Below are positions 52,717-60,698 of a stretch of DNA of 63,365 bases, one piece after another. Below the pieces are notes generated by a model. The model did no database searches and had not been told where the DNA came from. It saw only the letters and a list, made by a program, of their open reading frames with translations. The position numbers were made by a program, and so were the translations under genes. The DNA is from Thermoplasmata archaeon (GTDB lineage Archaea > Thermoplasmatota > Thermoplasmata > Thermoplasmatales > Thermoplasmataceae). The stretch is from positions 1-63,365 of the forward strand of contig JAJZOK010000050.1 in assembly GCA_021811525.1 (NCBI GenBank). Reading direction: 5' to 3'. The stretch's first letter is position 1. Each line of letters opens with the position of its first letter.

Positions 52717-55700
52717 TTACTGTTTTGGGCCCCCGCGGTTCTTTCCGATCTTGGATGGCCACCAGTTGAACCTGTGCAGATACAGCATTACAGAAGGCAC
52801 AAAGAAAGGCCAGCTGATAAACGTATCAATAAGTACTCCGAACGCAAGTCCAATGCCTATTTCCTGTATTATTCCTATGCCACTGAAGGCAAGGGAGCCA
52901 AATGTCGCGAAGAGCAAAGTGCCAAGGGTGATTATAACTCCACCATTTTCAGTGATGCTGGTCTTAATGCCTTCTTCGTCAGTCCTGCCCTTGTAAACCT
53001 CCTCCCTGACCCTGGATACCATGAAAATGTCATAATCAAGTCCCACAGCAAGCAAGGTAATCACAGTGAACATTGGCAGGAAAATGAGCACTGGCAATCC
53101 TGCATAGAAGTGCAATGCAAGATATGCTAAAGCTAATGAGATAATGACAGAAGCAAACACCATTATTATAAGCCTGATGGGAGTCAACAGCGAACTGATC
53201 TGAATTAACAGCACTATGAATATGGCTAATGAAAGGATCGGCACCATCTTGATGAAACTGCTCAATGTGAAGCTGTAGGAATCGTTTAGCGATTCTGTAA
53301 GCCCACCGATATATACGTTATAGGATACCCCGTTTGACTGATTCCCTAGAAGTTTTGGAAGGTTGCTTACAAAAGTGGAAGCTGCATTTTCATATGCGAG
53401 GGACTTAAGCTGGAAGTCTATTATGACATACCTGCTGTCATTACCGATATAGCTGTTGACCTGGGACCTGAATTGTGATGTATAATTGGCGGAAACATCT
53501 GACAGAGTAATGTTGGTAAACTCCCCATATGGGAAAGTTGGCCCGTATACCTGCGAAATCTGGGAACTCTCGATCAGTGTCTTTTCCACATTGGTTATGG
53601 CGTTTACCTCGGAAATGTTGTAGCTGTTGTTCCCGTACATCACTGGGCTTGAGAATTCCATAATTATGAATCCCCTGTCGAAGAAATCGCCATGGAAACT
53701 GCTGTTCACCACTTCTAAAGCCTGAATGCCACTGCTGGAAGGCACCAGTTTGAAAACATCCATGTTTGTCGGGGTTATGGCATAGAGATAAGTTCCGAAC
53801 AATGCACTAACGAGGAAGATAACCAGTATCTTTCCCTTGTTGTTGATGACAAAGTGGGCAACTTTCTGCATGCTTCTTTCCGCAGGCAAGTGTTCATCCT
53901 TGTCCACCCGGTATGGCCAGAAAATCTTCCCTTTTGCCCTGCTCATTACCGCAATGAGGAACGTGTTTGCAATCAAAACGGCCACAATGACCCCGATGGC
54001 ATTTGTTATGCCGGAGTCACTGAATATTGGAACATTTGAAAGCCATAGCACCACATATGAAAGACCCACAGTTATTCCTGAAGTGAATACAGCGTGTCCT
54101 GCCCATCTCGTGGTTATAGCCGCAGCGTCATCATTCTTCTTCCGCAGTTCCCTCCGGTACCTGGACATGATGTAGACCACATAGTCGCTTGACAACCCCA
54201 GTAGGAGGATCAACAGCAGAGTTGGTGTGATGAATGATATGGAACCGTGAATCACATACTTGTATAGCAAGGCATTGAGTGAAATAGAAATTGCAGCGGA
54301 CATTCCAAATACAGCTAGCGGCAGGAAAGCAGCAACCGGTGATCTGAAAAACACCCCGACTATGATCACTGAAAGTACTATTCCGATAACCAGTGCCCTA
54401 ACCATTCCAGACAGGGATTCTGATGCAAGCTGGTTGCTAAGTGCTGACGATCCTGCCAGGTAATAGCTTGTATTGGATATGTTCTGAAGATTGCCACCAT
54501 AAATTTTACCGACCTGGTTTACCTGCGAAGTCGTAAGATTGACTTGAGTGGATAGTATGGTGATCACTGTTGCATTGTTATACCCTACAAATTGATGGAA
54601 CACATAAGTTGCAGGTACTGCTGCAAAGGTTGAAAAGTCCTGCTCAGATAAAACTTTGGAGACTGTAACATTTGGATTGTTTGTTCCGTTTATGTCCTTG
54701 ACGAACTGGAGAATCTGGCCACTATTTATACTGACAAGAGGGCTCCCCGCAAAGAAGTTTAAAGTGCTATTGGCCACAAATCCGTCGGAAAGGTTAGCTA
54801 CCTCCCAACTTAGAGGAGCAAAACCAAGTTTGTATGACTGGTTTACAAAATTCAACACAGAAACATTCAGCTGGTTTGTGATGAATCCCTTTAGTGTGGC
54901 ATTTGAAGATAAGCCGGTTGATACCTGTGAAACAACGAACTTATCCGTGAATCTGTCAAACGTCAAGTAGAAATCATGGCCAGCAGCTTGTGCGAAAGTG
55001 AAATTCAGGTGCAGAGTGTATGCAATTCCGTATAACTGTGCGTATGTCGGGTCCTGCGCCAAATGGGTAAAATTATTCAATGTGCCGAATGTTTCATTGA
55101 TGCTATTCGAAACATTAGTGACAGTGGGTATAGTCTTATTCAGGTACGAAGCAAAGGTATTGAAATAAATGAGAGTGAAATTTGTCAGAATAGGCCCAGA
55201 GCTAGAAGATGCGGCGTTTATAGCTCCAATGGTCTGGGCATAAGCTGTGGTGCTTGAAAGATTCGCACTATAGTTTGTAAGATATAGGGCAGGAAATTTG
55301 AATAATGTGGAGTTGACTGCAACTAGAGTCTGGTTAAGTTGAACTGCCTGAGTATTTATGGAACTGACAAGAGGATAAGTTCCGTTGAGTATAGCGGAAA
55401 CATATAACGCTGCACCCGTCAAGGTGCTGTTTTCTATATTTATTATGGAAGTAAAATTAGAACTGATTCCCTGGGACTTCAAATATGATGAGACGCTGTT
55501 CTGGCTGTCAGCAATGGCAGAGTATCCCTTAGACTGGTTTACATAGGTGCCGGTTGTGACAATAACCATGCTCTGGTTTGAGCCTGAAGTACCATTACCG
55601 CCAAAATATGCTGTCTGAAGATTTGATGCAATGTTAGCCATGGAATTGGCAGGAGTTATGCTCCCTCCGAGGTCATATGAAGTTTCTGAGAAGAGCAGGC

Positions 55701-55806
55701 TTGCAAAGGGTGTCAAAAGGACAAGTAGGACAATCCAGAAAATTATGACCTTGCCACTGTGCTTGGCTGAGGTTCTACCGAGTTTTTCAAATGCACCCTC
55801 AAACAT
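52717..55806 (-). CDS. large MMPL/RND-family transporter
   Basis: 1029 residues with two RND halves, each starting with one TM helix and a large extracytoplasmic loop followed by five to six helices (about 12 in total). The second half of each bundle has the MMPL-type helix pattern, e.g. LLILLLGLSSDYVVYIMSRY (about 532) and LLAVGLDYDIFMVSRVREEV (about 925), whose Asp-Tyr sites relay protons. The first loop is exceptionally rich in N-x-S/T sites (more than twenty), expected for a glycosylated surface of an archaeon without cell wall. It likely exports lipids or hydrophobic compounds. Confidence 0.9.
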   Translation of the reverse strand: MFEGAFEKLGRTSAKHSGKVIIFWIVLLVLLTPFASLLFSETSYDLGGSITPANSMANIASNLQTAYFGGNGTSGSNQSMVIVTTGTYVNQSKGYSAIADSQNSVSSYLKSQGISSNFTSIINIENSTLTGAALYVSAILNGTYPLVSSINTQAVQLNQTLVAVNSTLFKFPALYLTNYSANLSSTTAYAQTIGAINAASSSSGPILTNFTLIYFNTFASYLNKTIPTVTNVSNSINETFGTLNNFTHLAQDPTYAQLYGIAYTLHLNFTFAQAAGHDFYLTFDRFTDKFVVSQVSTGLSSNATLKGFITNQLNVSVLNFVNQSYKLGFAPLSWEVANLSDGFVANSTLNFFAGSPLVSINSGQILQFVKDINGTNNPNVTVSKVLSEQDFSTFAAVPATYVFHQFVGYNNATVITILSTQVNLTTSQVNQVGKIYGGNLQNISNTSYYLAGSSALSNQLASESLSGMVRALVIGIVLSVIIVGVFFRSPVAAFLPLAVFGMSAAISISLNALLYKYVIHGSISFITPTLLLILLLGLSSDYVVYIMSRYRRELRKKNDDAAAITTRWAGHAVFTSGITVGLSYVVLWLSNVPIFSDSGITNAIGVIVAVLIANTFLIAVMSRAKGKIFWPYRVDKDEHLPAERSMQKVAHFVINNKGKILVIFLVSALFGTYLYAITPTNMDVFKLVPSSSGIQALEVVNSSFHGDFFDRGFIIMEFSSPVMYGNNSYNISEVNAITNVEKTLIESSQISQVYGPTFPYGEFTNITLSDVSANYTSQFRSQVNSYIGNDSRYVIIDFQLKSLAYENAASTFVSNLPKLLGNQSNGVSYNVYIGGLTESLNDSYSFTLSSFIKMVPILSLAIFIVLLIQISSLLTPIRLIIMVFASVIISLALAYLALHFYAGLPVLIFLPMFTVITLLAVGLDYDIFMVSRVREEVYKGRTDEEGIKTSITENGGVIITLGTLLFATFGSLAFSGIGIIQEIGIGLAFGVLIDTFISWPFFVPSVMLYLHRFNWWPSKIGKNRGGPKQ

Positions 55807-55900
55807 CCTCCGGTTATCACATGGATATTTATTTAATGATCCCTAATCATTTTGTGAAATTGAAAAATCTTTACCTTATACTGAACTACAAGATTGGTAA

Positions 55901-56824
55901 ATGGTGAAACTTCAATCCCCCTTCGTTGATTATGACCTTTATTCGGATTTTTATGCACTGGTCAGGCAGATTCCCAAGGGGATGGTAACAACCTATGGCA
56001 ACCTTGCAAAGGCTTTGGGTGATGTTGTGGCGGCCAGAGCTTGCGGTTATATGCTTTCACTCAACCCTGATCCAGTTGGTACCCCCTGCTACAAAGTGGT
56101 GAAGGCTGATGGGGAGGTTGGCAAATTCACACATCCGCTTGGAACTGTTGAAAAGTCCAGAAGGCTTGAGAATGATGGAATTGTCATTGAGGACGGAAGA
56201 ATTGCCAGCTTTGAGTCCATTTGTTTTAAGGATTTCTCTTCAGAAGAGCCTCTCCAGAAAATGAAGGAAGAGCAGGGCATGATGGCTTCCCTGGTTTCCC
56301 TGGAAGATGATTTTACAACCAATGAAATAGCAGCTGTAGATGTTTCTTATGATGATGAATTCGGATACGGCGCAATGGTCATAGATAGTGGCGGAGACCT
56401 TGAGATAAGGCATAAGAAGATGGAATGCAGATTTCCCTATATACCGGGGTATCTCACGTACAGAGAATTCAGGTTCATCAGGGAACTGGCTGGTGATTTC
56501 AAGGGATTACTACTCGTGGATGGAAATGGATACCTGCATCCGCGCAGGATTGGTTTGGCTTCATTCACAGGAGTAATGCTTGGCATTCCAACAATAGGTA
56601 TTGCAAAGTCTCTGTTGCTGGGACGGAAGGAGGGGAACTGGATTTACAATGACCTGGAAAAATCTGCTTACATGCTCAGGAAAAACTGTGTTATCAGTGC
56701 GGGACACAGGATAAGCCTTGACTCGGCTGTCTCCTACATTAGTGAAAAATACAATCACAAGTACCCGGACATCCTGAGAATTGCCCACGATGAAACGGTA
56801 AAATTGAGAACTATGATAGACTGA
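55901..56824 (+). CDS. fusion of alkyltransferase (AGT/ATL) domain with endonuclease V
   Basis: 307 residues. Residues 8-100 are the C-terminal domain of O6-alkylguanine-DNA alkyltransferase (PKGMVTTYGNLAKALGD, then AARACGYMLSLNPDPVGTP); the acceptor motif is PCYKVV with Cys63, where most enzymes read PCHRV. Residues 120-307 are endonuclease V: AAVDVSYDD (catalytic Asp), FPYIPGYLTYRE (Glu), LLVDGNGYLHPRRIGLASF (Asp) and IPTIGIAKS. A bifunctional protein with this architecture has been described in Ferroplasma acidarmanus. It repairs alkylated and deaminated bases, important in hot acid. The alkyltransferase N-terminal domain is absent. Confidence 0.92.
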   Translation: MVKLQSPFVDYDLYSDFYALVRQIPKGMVTTYGNLAKALGDVVAARACGYMLSLNPDPVGTPCYKVVKADGEVGKFTHPLGTVEKSRRLENDGIVIEDGRIASFESICFKDFSSEEPLQKMKEEQGMMASLVSLEDDFTTNEIAAVDVSYDDEFGYGAMVIDSGGDLEIRHKKMECRFPYIPGYLTYREFRFIRELAGDFKGLLLVDGNGYLHPRRIGLASFTGVMLGIPTIGIAKSLLLGRKEGNWIYNDLEKSAYMLRKNCVISAGHRISLDSAVSYISEKYNHKYPDILRIAHDETVKLRTMID

Positions 56825-56922
56825 TTTGGCTATTCTTGAATGATCTGATGTATTAATTGAAGGTGAAATACAATTTTACAATGCCTATTGACATCGCCCA
56901 AACAACCTGAAAAGCCATGGGT

Positions 56923-57900
56923 TCATGACTTTACCGTTGTGCCTATTTTCGGCGTCAATACTCTGGAGTGCATATTCAGGTCTCCGGATAGACCAAACTG
57001 AATATACACATCTGTGGTGCCATTTGCAGAGACGTTGAAAGGCATGTTGATGAAGGCAAATGGGGAAGCAAGTCTGAACGATTCATTGCTTCCATTTGCA
57101 GTAACTGTGACATTCTGGATGTAAAGGCGTATCATTGTATAGTTTTGTGGTCCAAGGGAAAGGCCTTTCAGCAGAGAGGCATTTTTCATAGTCATATTCA
57201 GAATGTTAACTGTCATGTTCCCAAGGGAGTAGTTAGCCCATCCCGTCTGAACTCCATGCAGTGAGATCATTGAGAAGGAGAGGTATACTGCGCTCACATT
57301 GTCCTTCGGAGCGTCATAGACAAGCATGTTCAAAGTTCCATTGTCCTGTATCCCCGGTGTACCTGCAAAATAACTTGAACTCCCATTTGGGCTGAAAGTC
57401 ATTGCAGTGAAATTAATGTCCGCTGCTAGATCGAATTCAATATTCACGTTTGTGGTTTTGTTATCTACAACACTAAAACTATGGGGGAAATAAGCCCTGT
57501 TTGATGTAAGGTTAAGCGTTTGATTCGTACCGTTTGAGTTTATGACCACCCCGGATATTACCAACTCAATTGATGTGTAATTACTGGGGGATAGTTTCAG
57601 GCCCTTGAGAAGAGAGGCATTGAAGCTTGTGGTCTCCAGTATATTTATGGGAATTTTCCCCAGTGAATAGTTGACGCTTCCGCCAAGTTCCCCGTATAGG
57701 CATATAGATGAAAAGGTGATATAAACCGCACTCAAATTATCCAAAGGAGAGTCATAGACAAACAGGTTCAGTGTGCCGCTGTTGTTATCCTGCAAGAACT
57801 GGTTACCGATATTATCCCTGACGGCAAGTTCGTAATAGCCAGCGGCTACCACAGCCAAAGCTATAAGAATTACAACTCCTGCCTTGTAGGAATTCAACAT
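56923..57900 (-). CDS. duplicated DUF4382 surface protein
   Basis: 325 residues with an N-terminal TM/signal anchor (about 8-25) and two similar DUF4382-like domains. The first runs from GTLNLFVYDSPLDNLSAVYI, the second from GTLNMLVYDAPKDNVSAVYL, and both continue with SLG-x(3,4)-NIL, NASLLKGL and NYT. Many N-x-S/T sites suggest a glycosylated outer-surface protein. Function unknown; the fold is beta-sandwich-like in other members. It is divergent from the proline iminopeptidase gene. Confidence 0.8.
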   Translation of the reverse strand: MLNSYKAGVVILIALAVVAAGYYELAVRDNIGNQFLQDNNSGTLNLFVYDSPLDNLSAVYITFSSICLYGELGGSVNYSLGKIPINILETTSFNASLLKGLKLSPSNYTSIELVISGVVINSNGTNQTLNLTSNRAYFPHSFSVVDNKTTNVNIEFDLAADINFTAMTFSPNGSSSYFAGTPGIQDNGTLNMLVYDAPKDNVSAVYLSFSMISLHGVQTGWANYSLGNMTVNILNMTMKNASLLKGLSLGPQNYTMIRLYIQNVTVTANGSNESFRLASPFAFINMPFNVSANGTTDVYIQFGLSGDLNMHSRVLTPKIGTTVKS

Positions 57901-58051
57901 CCATAATAGCTATATCTTGCATTATTAAACTTTTGGCGTTAATATACAAACTTAAGGTTATTAAACAGTCAGGGATTCCAAAAGAAAGCTTATATTGATC
58001 CATAATACTCTTGTTTTCTAAGAATAACCGAACAATTGGAGTTGAATTCAA

Positions 58052-58945
58052 ATGAGTGGAAAGAAAGTTGAACATGAAGAGGGCTACATTGTTGTAAATG
58101 GAATCAGAATTTTCTACAAGAGGTTTGGCAAAGGCAACAGCCACAAGCTCCTTGCACTGCATGGCGGACCTGGAGGCACTCATGATTATATACTCCCCAT
58201 TGCAGACCTTGCATCAATGGATTTTGATGTTGTCTTCTACGACCAGTTCGGTTGCGGAAAGTCAGATTACCCAAAACATGAATCGGATTATTCCCTTGAA
58301 TATGCTGTTGAAGAGGTTGAAGGCGTCAGGAAAGCCGTCTTTGGAGATAGCAAGATAAACCTTTTTGGCAATTCATGGGGAGGAATGCTGGCACTGGCTT
58401 ACGCAATAAAGCACCAGGGCCGGTTGAGCACCTTGACCTCCAGCAGCGGCCTGTCAAGCGTCCCTGATACAGTCAGGGAGATGCACAGACTTATTTCTCT
58501 CATGCCTGATAACCACAAGAAAGCCATAGAAGAGCACGAGGCAAAGGGGAATTATGATCACCCGGATTACATAGCAGCAACGAACTATTTCATGAGGCAG
58601 CATTTGCTCAGAATGGATGATGTTCCACCTGAAGTCAACAAGATGCTGATGATGACCAATGAAAGGGGAACATATCTCAAGATGAACGGGCCAAGCGAGT
58701 TCACCATAATTGGGCTGATCAAGGATATAGATTTTACAGACCAGCTAAATTCTATCAAGGTGCCAACTCTCATCACCTGCGGAAAGTATGATGAGGTTAC
58801 TCCGGAAATAGCTAAAACCATCCACAAAGAGATCAGGGACTCCAAACTCGAAATTTTCCAGGAAAGTTCACATCTTCAATTCTGGGAGGAACGGGACAAA
58901 TACATGCAAGTGCTTTCGAGCTTCATAAAAGCCAATGGCAGGTGA
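58052..58945 (+). CDS. pip: proline iminopeptidase (tricorn-interacting factor F1 type)
   Basis: 297-residue alpha/beta hydrolase. The oxyanion motif LHGGPGGTHDY (about 33) with YDQFGCGKSDYP, nucleophile GNSWGGML (Ser about 108), Asp in TCGKYDEVTPE (about 247) and His in ESSHLQFWEE (about 274) match family S33 proline iminopeptidases, including F1 of Thermoplasma, which trims peptides from the tricorn protease. An internal cap domain is present. A TTGGAG ribosome site precedes the ATG by about 10 nt. Confidence 0.93.
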   Translation: MSGKKVEHEEGYIVVNGIRIFYKRFGKGNSHKLLALHGGPGGTHDYILPIADLASMDFDVVFYDQFGCGKSDYPKHESDYSLEYAVEEVEGVRKAVFGDSKINLFGNSWGGMLALAYAIKHQGRLSTLTSSSGLSSVPDTVREMHRLISLMPDNHKKAIEEHEAKGNYDHPDYIAATNYFMRQHLLRMDDVPPEVNKMLMMTNERGTYLKMNGPSEFTIIGLIKDIDFTDQLNSIKVPTLITCGKYDEVTPEIAKTIHKEIRDSKLEIFQESSHLQFWEERDKYMQVLSSFIKANGR

Positions 58946-59106
58946 TCCCCCTTCGGCTGACCCAATATGTTAGCCAAAATAAATTTGTAATTCCGGAACT
59001 TAAAAACATCCACTACACAGGGTTGTGCATCCCTCTGGGATGGGCAGTCCTTCTTTTCTTCACGATACCGCGCGACCTGAAGAAAAATGGTGTGGTGGTG
59101 GAATTA

Positions 59107-60696
59107 ATGGCATTAAAACATGAATCAGAATTTTTAGAAGAACTGTTAAACGATCCAGTTAATCATCGGGACTCCAAAGAACAGGTTAAAAGGCTTGGCC
59201 AGAAATACGGATTAAGGCCTTATGAAGCTGAAAATGTCTGGAGCTTCTACAGGCAAAATCAGGGAAGTGCCAAGCTATGCAAGGGGCTTCCCTGCACTCT
59301 GAAGCAGAATGGATCGGAAAAAGAAGTTCTCAGGAAACTGGATGATGGGAACCTGGAAGAAATATCCTGCCTTGGGCACTGTGACAACGGGCCAGTGGCC
59401 TGGTCCAATGGCAAGTATTACCACATTGGAGATGGAAGTGCAGAAGAGTTGGACCCTCATCTTGCCGGACATGGATTCAGGGAAGTCCGCGATCTAAAAG
59501 ATTTCCTTAGCATGAGGGGTTTTGAGGCACTAATAAATGTTATAAAAAATGACAGAAAGGACGAAGGCCTTCAGTTTGTTAAGGATTTCAACCTTAGGGG
59601 CTTCGGAGGATCAGGGTTTCCCGCCTATGTCAAGTGGAATGCAGTCTCTATTTCTAGAGAACCCGAGAAATATCTACTCGTAAATGCTCATGAAGGGGAA
59701 CCAGGGACCTTCAAGGACAGGATCCTTATAGAATCAAATCCTTATGACCTCATAGAAGCATCACTGCTGGCGGCAGCTATTGTAGGTGCTTCAAATGTAA
59801 TCATTGCCCTGAAGCATGAATACCTGGACGCAGAGAGTATATTGAAGAGTGCTTTTGACAGTTCTATGGAATACCTCATAGGAGTATTTGGGCTCCTCGA
59901 GCTCCCGAAACTGAGAATCCAGAGAGTCCCAGGCTATTATATTACAGGGGAGGAAAGTGCACTTATGGAAGCCATTGAGGGCAGAAGAAGCGAACCAAGG
60001 CTCAGGCCGCCGTACCCCGCTGAAGTTGGGCTATATGGTAAGCCTACCCTGATAGATAATGTGGAAACGCTACTTTACTTTCTGGGAAGATTGAGGGAAT
60101 TTTCAGAGACGGCAACAAAGGGCCCCGGAGAAAAGGTTTACTGCCTGAGTGGCGATGTGAAAAAGCCAGGAGCCTATTCGATGCCATACGGAATCTCTTC
60201 CGGGATACTTATTGCACAGAAAGGCGGGTCCAAGTTATCTGATCTCAAGGCAGTATTTCCAGGAGGCCTTTCAGGAGGCATATTGCCCGCAGACAAGGGA
60301 GATCTGAAGCTAGATTTTGATTCAGTAAAAGGCCAAGGGGCAGGAATGGGGACTGGCGCCCTGATTGCAATATCCAAAGACAGGTGCATGGTCAATGTAA
60401 TGGGCACCGTGGAATCATTCTTTGAAATGGAATCCTGTGGAAAGTGCCTGCCATGCCGCTATGGCACCAAGGAACTCTCAAAATTATTCAGGGACCTAAG
60501 TAAGGGCACTGCTACTAATGACTCCATAGAATCAGCCAAAAAAACAGCCGATGTCATGATAAAGGGATCAATCTGTGGCCTCGGCCAGGCAAGTGCCAAG
60601 ATGATCCTTGATTCCATCAAATACTTCAGCGGTGAGTTGGAGAAACATGTTTCAGGCGACTGCCCCTCCAACGTCTGTTTTCAGGATGGTAGATAG
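59107..60696 (+). CDS. NuoE-NuoF fusion, NAD(P)H/FMN iron-sulfur subunit (formate dehydrogenase beta type)
   Basis: 529 residues from ATG at 59107. Residues 1-105 are a NuoE domain with a complete [2Fe-2S] set: LCKGLPC (CxxxxC) and SCLGHCDNGP (CxxxC). The remainder is NuoF: FNLRGFGGSGFPAYVKWN (FMN/NAD), LLVNAHEGEPGTFKDR, TGEESALMEAIEGRR, LIDNVETLL and the [4Fe-4S] site ESCGKCLPCRYG with a later CGLG. It passes electrons between NAD(P)H and the molybdenum subunit encoded 2 nt downstream. The frame is open back to a GTG at 58942 overlapping pip, but that stretch does not look like NuoE. No membrane partner is seen, so a soluble complex is likely. Confidence 0.9.
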   Translation: MALKHESEFLEELLNDPVNHRDSKEQVKRLGQKYGLRPYEAENVWSFYRQNQGSAKLCKGLPCTLKQNGSEKEVLRKLDDGNLEEISCLGHCDNGPVAWSNGKYYHIGDGSAEELDPHLAGHGFREVRDLKDFLSMRGFEALINVIKNDRKDEGLQFVKDFNLRGFGGSGFPAYVKWNAVSISREPEKYLLVNAHEGEPGTFKDRILIESNPYDLIEASLLAAAIVGASNVIIALKHEYLDAESILKSAFDSSMEYLIGVFGLLELPKLRIQRVPGYYITGEESALMEAIEGRRSEPRLRPPYPAEVGLYGKPTLIDNVETLLYFLGRLREFSETATKGPGEKVYCLSGDVKKPGAYSMPYGISSGILIAQKGGSKLSDLKAVFPGGLSGGILPADKGDLKLDFDSVKGQGAGMGTGALIAISKDRCMVNVMGTVESFFEMESCGKCLPCRYGTKELSKLFRDLSKGTATNDSIESAKKTADVMIKGSICGLGQASAKMILDSIKYFSGELEKHVSGDCPSNVCFQDGR

Positions 60697-60698
60697 GC

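Noticed and set aside
58942..59106. N-terminal extension of the NuoE-NuoF gene back to a GTG overlapping pip
   Set aside because: The added 55 residues are hydrophobic and Pro-rich, unlike NuoE, and end before the helical segment that starts the family; ATG at 59107 gives a standard start.
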